A stretch of 64,000 nt of DNA from Acidobacteriaceae bacterium (lineage in GTDB: Bacteria; Acidobacteriota; Terriglobia; Terriglobales; Acidobacteriaceae), in NCBI GenBank assembly GCA_030041435.1, contig JASHNW010000024.1, positions 1 through 64,000 of the forward strand, in the 5' to 3' direction. The notes beneath the pieces were generated by a model that made no database searches, was not told where the DNA came from, and saw only the letters and a program-made list of their open reading frames with translations. Made by a program: the position numbers and the translations under genes. Below, one piece after another: positions 16,192 through 25,849 of this stretch; position 1 is the stretch's first letter; each line of letters opens with the position of its first letter.

Positions 16192-18624
16192 ATGGCCGGC
16201 CTTCTTCAGGATTTTGCGTACAGTTTGCGGCGGCTCATGCGATCGCCGGGCCTTGTTGTGGCGGTGGTTGTATCCATCGGACTGGGTGTCGCCGCCAATG
16301 CCACGATCTTCTCGATGGTCAGCCGCTTCGTGCTGAAGCCTCCACCGGTTGGTGAGCCGGGAACGCTGCTGGCGCTGCACATGACGCACGATGGCGATCA
16401 GTGCTGCAACAACTTCCCCTGGCCGGTCTACACGGACGTGCGCGACCAGGCGCGGTCGTTCTCCGGCGTGGCTGCCTATTATGAGTTGCTGCCCGCTTCG
16501 ATGGGAGGCTCCGGGGAGCCGGAGCGCGTGTGGGGGCAGTCAGCGACGGCCAATTATTTCGATGTAGCGCGGATTCACATGGCGCTGGGGCGCGGTTTCG
16601 CTGCAGGCGAGGAAAAGCAGCGGGTGATCGTGCTGGGGTATCGGTTGTGGGAGCGCCGTTTTGGGGCGGATGCGGGGATCATTGGAAAAACCATCGCGCT
16701 TTCGGGAAAGACGTTCACGGTGGTGGGGGTCGCTCCGCCGGGGTTCCATGGTCTCGACCTGATTCTCGATCCGCAGTTCTGGATTCCGCTGGGGGATGTG
16801 GAGCAATTTGCGCCCAGCGTGCCGGACCGGACTCTGCGCTCGCAGCACTGGGTTGCGGCGATTGCGCGCCTGCGGCCGGGAGTGACCCGCGATGAGGCAA
16901 AGGCGGAACTGAAGAAGCTGGCGGCGAACTACGCGGCGGCCTATCCGGCGACGGAAAGAGGGAACGGGTTTCTTCTGGACGAGGCGGGCTCCCTGCCGCC
17001 GCGGGACCGGTCGACGGTGCTGCTGTTTCTGGGTGCGTTGTCGGTGGTGGTGCTGCTGGTGCTGGCTATTGCGTGCGCGAACGTGTCGAACCTGCTGCTG
17101 GCGCAGGCGGCGACGCGCCAGCGGGAAATGGCGGTTCGGCTATCGCTGGGCGCGGGCCGGGCGCGGCTGCTGCGGCAGATGCTGATGGAGAGCACGCTGC
17201 TGGCGCTGGGTGGCGGGGCCGCGGGCACGCTGCTGGCGGTATGGGCGACGTCGGCGCTGGGAGCGTTTCACGTACCGGCGCCGGTGCCGCTGGATCTGAG
17301 CCTGAGGGTGGACTGGCGGGTGCTGGCGTACGCCTTCGCGCTCAGCGTGGGGGCGGGGCTGCTGTTCGGGACGATTCCGGCGTGGATTGCGTCGCGGCCG
17401 ATGCTGGCTGGGGCGCTGAAAGGAGAGGACGCGCTGGCTCGTCCGGGGCGACGCATCACGCTGCGCAGCGTTCTGGTGACTGCGCAGATTGCCATGTCGA
17501 TGGTTTTGCTGTGCGTCACGGGGCTATTCCTGCGCAGCCTGGAACAGGCGACCGGGATCGACGTCGGCTTCCGCAGCCAGGGGGTTCTGATGGTGTCGGT
17601 CGATCCGCGCATCAACGGTTACACGGCAGGACAGACGAATCGATTTCTGGACGAATTGCGGGAGCGGGTGGCTGCCCTGCCGGGCGTGCAGTCGGTTGCC
17701 GTGACGGATTCCGCGCCGCTTTCGGGAGGAAACCGCAGCGACGGATTTACGGTGGAGGGCGGGCCAACGAATCGGGAGGCACCGATCGTCGACGAATACA
17801 TGGCGTCGGCGGGCTACTTCGAAACGCTGGGCATACCGCGCATTGCGGGGCGGGATTTTGCGCACGAATCGGCCACGGGGCCGAAGGTCGCGATTGCGAA
17901 CGAGGCGCTGGCGCGACAGTTATTCGGCACGGAGAATCCGATCGGACAGCGGATTACGGGAGGCGGCGCGACGTATGAAATCGTGGGCCTGGCCGGGAAC
18001 ATCAAATCGCGCACGCTGGGAGAGGACACGCGGCCGGTTTTGTTCCGGTCGCTCGAGCAGAACACGGGGAGCGATCCGTCGTTCCTGGGCTACACGCTGA
18101 TGGTGCGGACGGCGGGCGAGATGTCAGCCACGGAGAGCGCGGTGCGGCGTATTGTCCACGGCCTCGATCCGGCGATGGCGGCCTATAACGTCGAGACGAT
18201 GGAAGAACATCTGCAGAGCGCGCTGTTCCTGCCGCGTCTGGCGGGAACGCTGTTTGGGGTCTTCGGTTCGATGGGGCTGGTGCTGGCAACGGTGGGTTTG
18301 TATGGAGTGATGAGCTACGGGGTGAGCCGCCGGACGCGGGAAATCGGGATTCGGATCGCGCTGGGCGCGCAAGTGGGGGCGGTGCAGCGGCTGATCGTTC
18401 GGCAGGGGATGGTACTGACGCTGCTTGGGCTGGCGCCTGGGCTGGCGGCGGCGTGGATTGCCGCCCGATTCTGCGCGAGCTTCCTGTACGGCATGCAGGC
18501 CCACGATCCGCTAACCTTCGCCATCGCGCCGATGTTTCTGGCGGCGGCGGCGCTGGCGGCGTGCTGGATTCCGGCGGGGCGAGCATCGCGCATCGACCCG
18601 CAACAGGCGCTGCGCTGCGAGTGA
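16192..18624 (+). CDS. ADOP-type ABC permease, MacB/FtsX (810 aa)
   Basis: An amphipathic LLQDFAYSLRRLMRSPGL leader is followed by a TM helix (VVAVVVSIGLGVAANATIF), a MacB periplasmic core, three TM segments around residues 280-420, a second TM plus periplasmic core, and three final TMs with SRRTREIGIRIALGA. This duplicated MacB_PCD-FtsX layout matches the acidobacterial duplicated orphan permeases (ADOPs), which lack a linked ATPase gene; none is seen here. It would sit in the inner membrane. ATG 16192 is preferred over GTG 16102 because GGAG stands six bases upstream and the family begins there. Confidence 0.88.
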   Translation: MAGLLQDFAYSLRRLMRSPGLVVAVVVSIGLGVAANATIFSMVSRFVLKPPPVGEPGTLLALHMTHDGDQCCNNFPWPVYTDVRDQARSFSGVAAYYELLPASMGGSGEPERVWGQSATANYFDVARIHMALGRGFAAGEEKQRVIVLGYRLWERRFGADAGIIGKTIALSGKTFTVVGVAPPGFHGLDLILDPQFWIPLGDVEQFAPSVPDRTLRSQHWVAAIARLRPGVTRDEAKAELKKLAANYAAAYPATERGNGFLLDEAGSLPPRDRSTVLLFLGALSVVVLLVLAIACANVSNLLLAQAATRQREMAVRLSLGAGRARLLRQMLMESTLLALGGGAAGTLLAVWATSALGAFHVPAPVPLDLSLRVDWRVLAYAFALSVGAGLLFGTIPAWIASRPMLAGALKGEDALARPGRRITLRSVLVTAQIAMSMVLLCVTGLFLRSLEQATGIDVGFRSQGVLMVSVDPRINGYTAGQTNRFLDELRERVAALPGVQSVAVTDSAPLSGGNRSDGFTVEGGPTNREAPIVDEYMASAGYFETLGIPRIAGRDFAHESATGPKVAIANEALARQLFGTENPIGQRITGGGATYEIVGLAGNIKSRTLGEDTRPVLFRSLEQNTGSDPSFLGYTLMVRTAGEMSATESAVRRIVHGLDPAMAAYNVETMEEHLQSALFLPRLAGTLFGVFGSMGLVLATVGLYGVMSYGVSRRTREIGIRIALGAQVGAVQRLIVRQGMVLTLLGLAPGLAAAWIAARFCASFLYGMQAHDPLTFAIAPMFLAAAALAACWIPAGRASRIDPQQALRCE

Positions 18625-18791
18625 GCGCGCGGCGGACCGGCTGAAGGCGAGCTCTCGCGCAACAGCCGAAAGCCCTGTCTCCACGGTGGCGCGGCGACGG
18701 GCGTGCGGGAATTGCGTGCGTCAGTTGCGGCGCTGCGCGGGGTTGCGTATAGTTCGAGCAAAGCAGAGCGAAAACCAAGGAGAGCGCGGGA

Positions 18792-19202
18792 ATGCCATCG
18801 GGTGAAGCAGCGGCGGTGATTGGGAAGTCGGTTCAGATACGGGGCGAAGTGAAAGGCAACGAGGATCTGCTGGTGGAAGGGCTGGTGGAAGGCACGATCG
18901 CGCTGACGGAGAGCCGACTGACGATCGGGACGCATGCGCGGGTACAGGCGAACCTGTCGGCGCGCGATGTGGTGGTGCAGGGCACGCTCAACGGCGACAT
19001 CGAGGCAGCGGGGCGGGTGGAGTTGCGTGCGGGCTGTGCGGTGACGGGGGACATTCACGCAGGGCGGCTGTCGATTGAGGAGAACGCGGTGTTCAGCGGG
19101 AAGGTGGAGCTGAGCACGGCGGCGGCGGCGAGCGGCGCGGGCGCACCCGTGGCGGCGCACGCAGCGGCGGCTGCGCCGAGTGGAGCGCTGTTTGGGGCCT
19201 GA
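18792..19202 (+). CDS. Bactofilin (136 aa)
   Basis: The body, about residues 8-105, is a right-handed beta-helix repeat pattern with G-x-(I/V) turns: IGKSVQIRGEVKGNEDLLVEG, VQGTLNGDIEA, VTGDIHAGRLSIEENAVFSG. This is the DUF583/bactofilin signature; such proteins self-assemble into membrane-associated filaments affecting cell shape or envelope growth. A short Ala-rich tail follows. No metallopeptidase neighbour, common for bactofilins, is present. AAGGAG lies upstream of ATG 18792. An AGGGTAT heptamer array starts four bases after the stop and a terminator follows at 19298. Confidence 0.9.
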   Translation: MPSGEAAAVIGKSVQIRGEVKGNEDLLVEGLVEGTIALTESRLTIGTHARVQANLSARDVVVQGTLNGDIEAAGRVELRAGCAVTGDIHAGRLSIEENAVFSGKVELSTAAAASGAGAPVAAHAAAAAPSGALFGA

Positions 19203-19206
19203 AGGC

Positions 19207-19235
19207 AGGGTTTAGGGGATAGGGTATAGGGTATA
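19207..19235. repeat. Heptamer array AGGGTTT-AGGGGAT-(AGGGTAT)2
   Basis: Four 7-bp units in register, beginning four bases after the bactofilin stop codon. Confidence 0.85.
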
Positions 19236-19297
19236 GAAAACCTGGGCGGCCAAATGAGATCGCAGCTGGTGGCTGGCAGCTCAACGTTGAGATGAGG

Positions 19298-19340
19298 AAC
19301 GGCTCCGTGTCCTGGGGGATACGGGGCCGTTTTGGTTTTT
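19298..19340 (+). terminator. Rho-independent terminator after the bactofilin gene
   Basis: AACGGCTCCGT (19299-19309) pairs with ACGGGGCCGTT (19321-19331) with a single G:U, and TTTGGTTTTT follows. It would end the bactofilin transcript. Confidence 0.7.
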
Positions 19341-19345
19341 GGAAT

Positions 19346-19387
19346 CCATCCTATTTGTGCCAAGAGCGGGCACAAATCAGGGTGAGG
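19346..19387. repeat. Dispersed palindrome, ATTTGTGCC type
   Basis: ATTTGTGCC (19353-19361) and GGCACAAAT (19369-19377) form a 9-bp hairpin flanked by CCATCCT and CAGGGTGAGG. A close copy stands at 29781-29828. Another hairpin, GGGCGTTCGC-TGAC-GCGAACGCCC, follows at about 19458-19481. No gene is present between 19236 and 19501. Confidence 0.65.
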
Positions 19388-19501
19388 ATCCGCGGTACCC
19401 GGCGACGGCGCGCCATGCAGGCGCCTTCGGAAGGGTCAGGCCAGGCTCTGCGGCTGCGGGCGTTCGCTGACGCGAACGCCCTTGGCTCAGGATGACAACC
19501 G

Positions 19502-21772
19502 TTACTCCGCGACGTGCATGGTGGCGGTGAGGGGTGTGTCCGATGAGGAGCTGCCGGCGAGGATCTGGTAGTCGCCGGAGGGCAGGGTGAAGGCGTTCTT
19601 CGCGACATCGAAGACAGAGAGTGTGAGCGGGTTCATGTCGACGGTTACGGTCTTCGATTCGCCGGGGGCGAGGGTGACGCGATCCCAGCCGGTGAGGCGC
19701 CGGTACGCGTTCTCGCCGGTGGAGGCGGGCAGGACGGCGTAGACCTCGGCGACCTCAGTGCCGGCGACGGAGCCGGTGTTGCGCACGGTGAAGGTAGCGG
19801 TGTGCGCGGAGGCGTCGACGGTGAGACCGGAAAACTCATACGTGGTGTAAGAGAGCCCGTAGCCGAAGGGGAAGAGCGGGGTCTTATTTTCGGACTCGAA
19901 CCATTTGTAACCGACACGGGCACCTTCTGCGGCGTAGTCGGCGTCGAAGGGCGGGAGCTCGTCGAAATGGCGATGGGACGCGGGTTTGAGATCGATGCCG
20001 GGGACCTTGGGGTGGGGGAGCTGATCGTCGGACTGAGGGAAGGTGGCGGAGAGGCGGCCGGAGGGGTCGACCTGGCCGAAGAGGATGGCGGCGAGAGACT
20101 GCGCGCCGCCGATGCCGGGATACCAGGCTTCGAGGATGCCCTGCACCTTATCGGCCCACGGCATGAGGACGGGGCCGCCGGTTTCGAGGACGACGATGGT
20201 GTGGGGATTGGCGGCGGCGACGGCGTCGACGAGGGCGTCCTGGTTAACTTTCGTACCGTTCTCATCGACGACGGGGAGGGCGAGCGAGGGGCGATCCATA
20301 CCTTCGCTCATCCACTGGCTGACGAAGACGATGGCGATCTGCGACGAGGCGGCGAACTGCGCGGCGGCGGCGGGATCGGTGCCGGGATTGAATTCGATTT
20401 TGGCGTTCGGCGCCTGTTTGCGAATTTCTCTCAACGGCGAGGAGGGGAACCAGATGTGCTCATTCCAGTAAGAGGCGCCGGGGTGAGGACGGACGGCGTT
20501 GCCGCCGGGGGAGTCGACCTGGGCGGAGCCGCCGCCGGAGAGCACGGCGACGTCGGCGTGAGCGCCGATGATGGCGATGGACTGCACGGATGAAGAGAGC
20601 GGCAGGATGCTGCCGGAGTTCTTCAGCAGGACGATGCTTTCGTCGGCGATGTGCTCGGCGTCGTCGCGGCCCTGAAAGGGATTGGGCACCTGGGTGACGG
20701 GCGGGTTATCGATGACGCCGTTGGCGAACATGCTGCGCAGGACGCGATGCACCATGTCGTCGAGGCGCGACTGCGGGACCTGGCCGGATTTGACGGCCTG
20801 CTCGAGCGGGTCGCCGAAGTACTGGGAGCCGGGCTGCTCCTGGTCGAGGCCGGAGAGCGCGGCGTGGACGGTGGAGTGGGTTCCGCCCCAGTCGGAGAGG
20901 ACGAAGCCCTTGAAGTTGAAGTCTTTTTTGAGGACCTGGTTGAGGAGGTAATCGTTCTCGCAGGACCAGTCGGTGCCGCCGGGCGGGGTGACGGTGTCTT
21001 TGTTATAGGAGCACATGACGCCGGCGGGGTGGGCGATGCCGATGGCGATCTGGAAGCCGAGGAGATCGCTTTCGCGGGCGGCCTGCTGGCCGATTTCGGC
21101 GTTGACGATGGTGCGTCCGGTTTCCTGGTCGTTGAAGGCATAATGCTTGATGTCGCCCATGACCTGCCTGGACTGGACGCCTTTGGCGAGATTGCCGACC
21201 ATGGTGCCGGCGAGGAGAGGATCTTCTCCGGCGTACTCGAAGTTGCGGCCGTTGCGTGGCTCGCGCATGAGATCGACGCCGCCGCCGATGGACATGTTGT
21301 AGCCGATGTCGCGGAGCTCGCGTCCGATGACGTCGCCGTAGAGGAAAAGAGCGCTGGGATCCCAGGAGCAGGCTGCGCCGAGGACAGAGGGCAGCAGGGT
21401 GGCGTAGTGGCCGCCCTGAGCGGCGAGGCGGACGCCGACGGCGGAGTCAGCCATGTTGATGCCGGGAATGCCGAGTCGGGGAACGCCGACCACGTAGCCT
21501 GCGCCGCCGAGGGAGCCTTTGGGGATTTCAGCATCGGGGCGGAGGCCGTTCCAGCCGGTGCCGTGGACGAAATTCATCTTCTCGTCGAGGGTCATCTGCT
21601 GCATGACGAGGTCGGCGCGCTGGTCGGGCGAGAGCGACTTATTCATCCAGGGACGGCCGGGAGGCTGGTTCTGAGCTGCGGCGGAAGGAGGGGCGAGGCA
21701 AAGCGCGGCGGCGAAAAAGGCAGCAGAGGCGCCAGGCAGGGCGCGGCGAAGGAAGATTTGGAAGCTGGACAT
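19502..21772 (-). CDS. Secreted GH3 beta-glucosidase-type glycosidase (756 aa)
   Basis: A signal peptide (about the first 33 residues, ending PPSAAAQ) is followed by the two GH3 domains and a fibronectin-III-like tail, the full-length bacterial arrangement. The nucleophile is Asp294 in GFVLSDWGGTHS; KHYAFNDQE and GGVDLMREPRNGRNFEYAGEDP are substrate-pocket motifs. It should hydrolyse beta-glucosidic or related links of plant or microbial glycans in the periplasm or outside. The start at 21772 is preferred because GAGG lies just upstream and the mature-length signal fits; an in-frame ATG at 21796 adds eight residues. The gene is transcribed alone and ends close to a terminator region shared with bactofilin on the other strand. 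Confidence 0.92.
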   Translation of the reverse strand: MSSFQIFLRRALPGASAAFFAAALCLAPPSAAAQNQPPGRPWMNKSLSPDQRADLVMQQMTLDEKMNFVHGTGWNGLRPDAEIPKGSLGGAGYVVGVPRLGIPGINMADSAVGVRLAAQGGHYATLLPSVLGAACSWDPSALFLYGDVIGRELRDIGYNMSIGGGVDLMREPRNGRNFEYAGEDPLLAGTMVGNLAKGVQSRQVMGDIKHYAFNDQETGRTIVNAEIGQQAARESDLLGFQIAIGIAHPAGVMCSYNKDTVTPPGGTDWSCENDYLLNQVLKKDFNFKGFVLSDWGGTHSTVHAALSGLDQEQPGSQYFGDPLEQAVKSGQVPQSRLDDMVHRVLRSMFANGVIDNPPVTQVPNPFQGRDDAEHIADESIVLLKNSGSILPLSSSVQSIAIIGAHADVAVLSGGGSAQVDSPGGNAVRPHPGASYWNEHIWFPSSPLREIRKQAPNAKIEFNPGTDPAAAAQFAASSQIAIVFVSQWMSEGMDRPSLALPVVDENGTKVNQDALVDAVAAANPHTIVVLETGGPVLMPWADKVQGILEAWYPGIGGAQSLAAILFGQVDPSGRLSATFPQSDDQLPHPKVPGIDLKPASHRHFDELPPFDADYAAEGARVGYKWFESENKTPLFPFGYGLSYTTYEFSGLTVDASAHTATFTVRNTGSVAGTEVAEVYAVLPASTGENAYRRLTGWDRVTLAPGESKTVTVDMNPLTLSVFDVAKNAFTLPSGDYQILAGSSSSDTPLTATMHVAE

Positions 21773-22160
21773 AAGTACCTCGGTGTGGAAAGGCAAATGC
21801 TAATCGGCGCGAAAGACGTGCGTCAAGGTGAATCGTTTGAGTAGGCGAAAAGCAATTCGACGGGAGGGCGGGCGAGGGGAGGCAATCGATCGTCGAGCGG
21901 GCCGGGCTGAGGGGGGTAGAGCGCGCGGAACTACCCCCTGCACTTCTACAGAAGAAGTTGGCAGATAACACGCGGGGTCGGGTCGATGCACTCCCACGGA
22001 TGGGTGAGTCCCCTCCCCATTGTGTGTAGACGAATGCGCGCGCGTTTCCGTCTAATGCGTCTAAAGTGTCTTCAGCATCCCGTGGGCGGAAGAAATCCGC
22101 GTTTTGTCAGACCACAGGGTGTTTATCGCACATTCCAGCACAGGACAGGGGTCAGACGGT
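21773..22160. other. Divergent intergenic region between GH3 and S53 genes
   Basis: This 388-bp gap should hold the promoters of the two divergent secreted-enzyme genes. It contains a CCCCTGCACTTCTACAGAAG stretch and TGCGTCTAAAGTGTCTTC, but I see no convincing -35/-10 pair, repeat or additional gene. Confidence 0.4.
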
Positions 22161-25037
22161 ATGCGCGCGTTTCGCAGGTTTCCGGGGCTGATGGCAGCCG
22201 GCGTTCTTTTGGGAGGCTGGCCTGTTCTGTTGGCGCAGACGGCCGATCGGGTGGTGCAGGAGATCAACCCCAATGTGACGGTCACGCTGGCGGGGAGCGT
22301 GAACCCCAGAGCGGCGGCGCAATACGACATTGGGCGGATGGCGCCGGCAACGCCGATTCACAGCATGACCCTGCACTTTCAGCCGACAGCGGAGCAGCAG
22401 GCGGAGCTGGATGGGCTGGTGAAGGCGCAGCAGACGCCGGGATCGCCGGAATATCACCAGTGGCTGACGCCGGCGCAGTATGCGAACCGGTTTGGGATGA
22501 GCGAGGGCGACATCCAGAGAGTGGAGAGCTGGCTGGAGTCGCAGGGATTCAACGTGGAGCGGGCGGCGAACAGCCGGACCAGCATCACGTTCAGCGGGAC
22601 GGCGGGGCAGGTGGAGTCGGCGTTCGGGACGGAGATGCACCAGTACCGGATGGACGGAGAGACGCATTTCGCGAACGCGACGAATTTGTCGATTCCGGCG
22701 GCGCTGGCAGGGATCGTGCAGTCGGTTGGCAACCTGAACAATTTTCGGCCGAGGCCGGATGTGCGGTACCACAGGGAGGGCGCGGTTACGGCGAGGCCGG
22801 CGTTTACTTCGGCGGTCAGCGGCGAACACTTTATGACGCCCGGCGATGTGGCGACGATTTACGACATCGATGCGGCCTACAACGCGGGCGACACGGGGAG
22901 CGGGCAGACGATTGTAGTGGCCGGGCAGTCGGCTATCGAAACTTCGGACATCGAGGCCTTTCAGACGGCGGCGGGGCTGACGGTGAAGGCTCCGACGCTG
23001 ACTCTGGTGCCTGGCACGGGAACGTCGACGACGGTGGCGGGGGATGAGGCGGAGTCGGACCTGGACGTGGAGTATTCGGGGGCCATTGGGCGCGAGGCGA
23101 CGATCGACTTTGTGTATGTAGGGAACGATTCCAACGCGAGCGTGTTCGACTCAGTGCAATACGCCATCGATAACAAGCTGGGGCCGATCATCAACATGAG
23201 TTACGGGGCGTGCGAGACGCAGTTCAGCGGCACTAACGCCACGGAATATTCCACGCTCGAGAGCATCATGGAACAGGGGGCGGTTCAGGGGCAGAGCATC
23301 GTTGCGTCGTCGGGAGACGACGGGTCGACGTCCTGCTTCGGGACGCCGGGACTGACCACGGCCCAGCAGGAAGCCCTGGCGGTGAACTACCCGGCGAGCA
23401 GCGCGTACGTGACGGGCGTGGGCGGAACGGAGTTTCCGTCGGCCGATGTGGCGGTAGGGAACACGACGTACTGGCAGGCGTCGAGCGGGAGCGACGTGGT
23501 GAGCTCGGCGCTGGGGTACATTCCGGAGATGGCGTGGAACGACGACAGCGCGGCAGCAGGGGCGCAATATGGAGCGCAGTATGCGCTTTCGTCGGGCGGC
23601 GGGGGAACGAGCACGCTGACGGCGCGGCCGAGCTGGCAGACGGGGGTGACGGGGATGGCGGTGGGGAGTTATCGGCTGGTGCCGGACGTCTCGCTGGACT
23701 CATCGGCAGACAACGCGGGGTATCTCTACTGCACGAGCGACACGTCGGCATGGAGCAGCGGACAGAAGGCAAGCTGCAACAGCGGATTTCGCGATTCGAG
23801 CACGCAGGACCTGACGATAGCGGGCGGCACGAGCTTTGCGGCGCCGATCTTTGCAGGGATGCTGTCGATCATCAATCAGAAAGTGAGTTCGACCGGGGAG
23901 GGTGTGGCCGCTTCGATGCTGTATTCGCTGGCGGCAGACACGACGACCTACGCGTCGGCGTTTCACGACATCACGACCGGGGGCAACCAGTGCACGGCGG
24001 GGTCGAATTACTGCTCGGCGGCGGGCGAATCGGAATACCCGACCGAGGTGGGCTACGACGAGGCGACCGGCCTGGGGTCGGTGGACTTCAATAATCTGAT
24101 GACCGCGTGGGCAGGTGGCTCGACGACGGGCAATCTGGATGGCACGACGACGACGGTCGCAGCGGCGACGCTGACGCCGGCCTCGGGAGCCAACGATGTC
24201 ATCACCATTACCGTGGCGCCGACGTCGAGCTCGGTGACGGCGACGCCGACGGGAACGCTGACCGTCACCGTGGATGGAACGGTGGAGACGTCTACGCTGG
24301 CCCTGAGCAACGGCGTGGCCACCTATACGTTTTCGTCGACGACAGCGGGAGCGCACACGATCGACGCGACGTATTCCGGAGATACGACGTTTGCGACCTC
24401 GTCGGGCAGCGCTACGGTAACGGTGCAGGGCGCGGCGAGCGGGACATTCACGCTGACGGCCTCGAATGCAACGGCTGCGCAGGGCAGCAACGCGACGTCG
24501 ACGATTACGGTGACGCCGGCGAACTCGTATACGGGAACGGTGGCATTCACGGCGACGTCGAGCAGCACTTCGCTGACCACGAATGGATGCTTTGCAGTGA
24601 ACAACGCGACGGTGGCGTCGGGCTCTACGATGGCAATCGCGACGCTAACCATCTATACGTCGCAGAGCGCGTGTGCGGGAACGGGGGTGCACAGCTTTGC
24701 GCAGGCGGGCGGGACGACGAGGGCTTCTTCGGAGGGCGGACGGCCGCAGGGGCCGGTCTTGCCGGTGGGGGCAGCGGCGCTGGCAGGATGCCTGCTGTTT
24801 GGCTTTGGCCGGGTGCGGAAGGCGGCACGGCGCAAGACGTGGGTGCTGCTGGGATGCCTGCTGCTGATGGCGATGGTGGGGCTGGCAACGGGTTGCGGAG
24901 GCACCGCGGGAACGGGCACCGGCACCGGCACCTCGAACGATGTGGCTACGGGCACGTATACGGTAACGGTGACAGGCGCGGACACGACGACGGCGAGCAT
25001 TACGGCGACGACGACCTTGACGCTGACGGTGGATTAG
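22161..25037 (+). CDS. Secreted S53 (kumamolisin-type) peptidase with Ig-like and membrane tail (958 aa)
   Basis: In order: signal peptide (residues 1-27), pro-kumamolisin activation domain (about 50-190), S53 catalytic domain (about 220-660), Ig-like repeats, and a C-terminal hydrophobic segment plus a Thr-rich end. Catalytic Glu298 and Asp302 lie in AESDLDVEYSG, Asp in SSGDDGS, and the nucleophile Ser558 in GGTSFAAP. It should be an acid-active serine-carboxyl endopeptidase released or displayed outside the cell, fitting an acidophilic lifestyle. The C-terminus contains two membrane-like stretches (PVLPVGAAALAGCLLFGFG and WVLLGCLLLMAMVGLATGC), suggesting anchoring. I chose ATG 22161 because the signal peptide begins there; GTG/ATG starts upstream exist. 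An AGGGTAT heptamer array begins seven bases past the stop. Confidence 0.9.
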   Translation: MRAFRRFPGLMAAGVLLGGWPVLLAQTADRVVQEINPNVTVTLAGSVNPRAAAQYDIGRMAPATPIHSMTLHFQPTAEQQAELDGLVKAQQTPGSPEYHQWLTPAQYANRFGMSEGDIQRVESWLESQGFNVERAANSRTSITFSGTAGQVESAFGTEMHQYRMDGETHFANATNLSIPAALAGIVQSVGNLNNFRPRPDVRYHREGAVTARPAFTSAVSGEHFMTPGDVATIYDIDAAYNAGDTGSGQTIVVAGQSAIETSDIEAFQTAAGLTVKAPTLTLVPGTGTSTTVAGDEAESDLDVEYSGAIGREATIDFVYVGNDSNASVFDSVQYAIDNKLGPIINMSYGACETQFSGTNATEYSTLESIMEQGAVQGQSIVASSGDDGSTSCFGTPGLTTAQQEALAVNYPASSAYVTGVGGTEFPSADVAVGNTTYWQASSGSDVVSSALGYIPEMAWNDDSAAAGAQYGAQYALSSGGGGTSTLTARPSWQTGVTGMAVGSYRLVPDVSLDSSADNAGYLYCTSDTSAWSSGQKASCNSGFRDSSTQDLTIAGGTSFAAPIFAGMLSIINQKVSSTGEGVAASMLYSLAADTTTYASAFHDITTGGNQCTAGSNYCSAAGESEYPTEVGYDEATGLGSVDFNNLMTAWAGGSTTGNLDGTTTTVAAATLTPASGANDVITITVAPTSSSVTATPTGTLTVTVDGTVETSTLALSNGVATYTFSSTTAGAHTIDATYSGDTTFATSSGSATVTVQGAASGTFTLTASNATAAQGSNATSTITVTPANSYTGTVAFTATSSSTSLTTNGCFAVNNATVASGSTMAIATLTIYTSQSACAGTGVHSFAQAGGTTRASSEGGRPQGPVLPVGAAALAGCLLFGFGRVRKAARRKTWVLLGCLLLMAMVGLATGCGGTAGTGTGTGTSNDVATGTYTVTVTGADTTTASITATTTLTLTVD

Positions 25038-25043
25038 AAAGGC

Positions 25044-25092
25044 AGGGTATAGGGGTTAGGGATTAGGGTATAGGGTATAGGGATTAGGGTTT
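25044..25092. repeat. Heptamer array of seven AGGGTAT-like units
   Basis: Seven units in register: AGGGTAT, AGGGGTT, AGGGATT, AGGGTAT, AGGGTAT, AGGGATT, AGGGTTT. It begins six bases after the S53 stop codon. A small hairpin (GGCCGGG-ATAACAT-CCCGGCC, about 25106-25126) follows and may terminate one or both convergent genes. Confidence 0.9.
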
Positions 25093-25173
25093 AAAAAGTG
25101 CAGGGCCGGGATAACATCCCGGCCCTGAATTTTGTGACGGGGAGAAGGGCGCGCGGATGGCGCGCTTTGTGCC

Positions 25174-25767
25174 TTAACCGTGGTGTTTGTGGCCGACACC
25201 GCCGCCGCCGGATTGCACGACGATGATGGGCTGGCCGAGGATATCGCACGGATTGACGCCATCGGCGGTGGTGACGACGATGCCGTATTGTTTGCCCAGC
25301 AGCGCGCCCGCATCGACCTCCAGGGTGAGCCAGGAGTTGGGCGGGATGGCATAGGCGGGGGCGGCCAGCGGCCAGTAGCCGGCGTTATTCGGGTCAGGCT
25401 TGACGATGAGCACATCGCTGGAATCGTTGGTCCAGATGATGTGGCCGCCGGGTCTGACGGTGGCGCCATTGCAGGGACTGCCGGAGCATCGCTCGGCGAC
25501 ATAGATGGTTTGCGGGCTGACGTTGGGCGCGGCCGGGGAGCAGGTGAACGTGGCCTCGGTGCCGGCCGCCGTATTGCTGACCGTGGCGAGATTGTTGGAG
25601 CCGGGGGTAACATCGAAGGTTTTTGGAGTAAGCGGCCAATTTGGATCGGTGGAGGATATATGGATGCTGGCCGCCGAGCCTAACTCGGCCTGGTTGACGG
25701 TCCACACGAATTGTTCGCCGGGGTAGGTGACGATGGTGGGGCTGTAAGCATTGAATGCGCGCTGCAT
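25174..25767 (-). CDS. Internally duplicated beta-rich protein, unknown (197 aa)
   Basis: I do not recognise a named family. The protein looks like two related beta-sandwich halves: PGEQFVWTVNQ...SSTDPNWPLTPKTFDVTPGS...TEATFTCS in the first and PGGHIIWTNDSS...KPDPNNAGYWPLAAPAYAIPPNS...KQYGIVVTT in the second. Both share a (F/I)xWT start and a DPN..WPL motif, like weak cupredoxin or Ig folds. Two Cys pairs (CSGSPC and single Cys residues) and a C-terminal HKHH stretch are visible. No signal peptide is seen. ATG 25767 has AAGGAG six bases upstream, whereas the longer frame to 25791 does not. It lies beside the kinase gene on the same strand with an 82-nt gap, downstream of it. Confidence 0.7.
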   Translation of the reverse strand: MQRAFNAYSPTIVTYPGEQFVWTVNQAELGSAASIHISSTDPNWPLTPKTFDVTPGSNNLATVSNTAAGTEATFTCSPAAPNVSPQTIYVAERCSGSPCNGATVRPGGHIIWTNDSSDVLIVKPDPNNAGYWPLAAPAYAIPPNSWLTLEVDAGALLGKQYGIVVTTADGVNPCDILGQPIIVVQSGGGGVGHKHHG

Positions 25768-25849
25768 GACTGCTCCTTTCGTTCTGAACACGGCTGCGGT
25801 TGAAGAAGCAAGGTAATGGACGAACTGCTTAGCGAACGATTTGGGGGAG

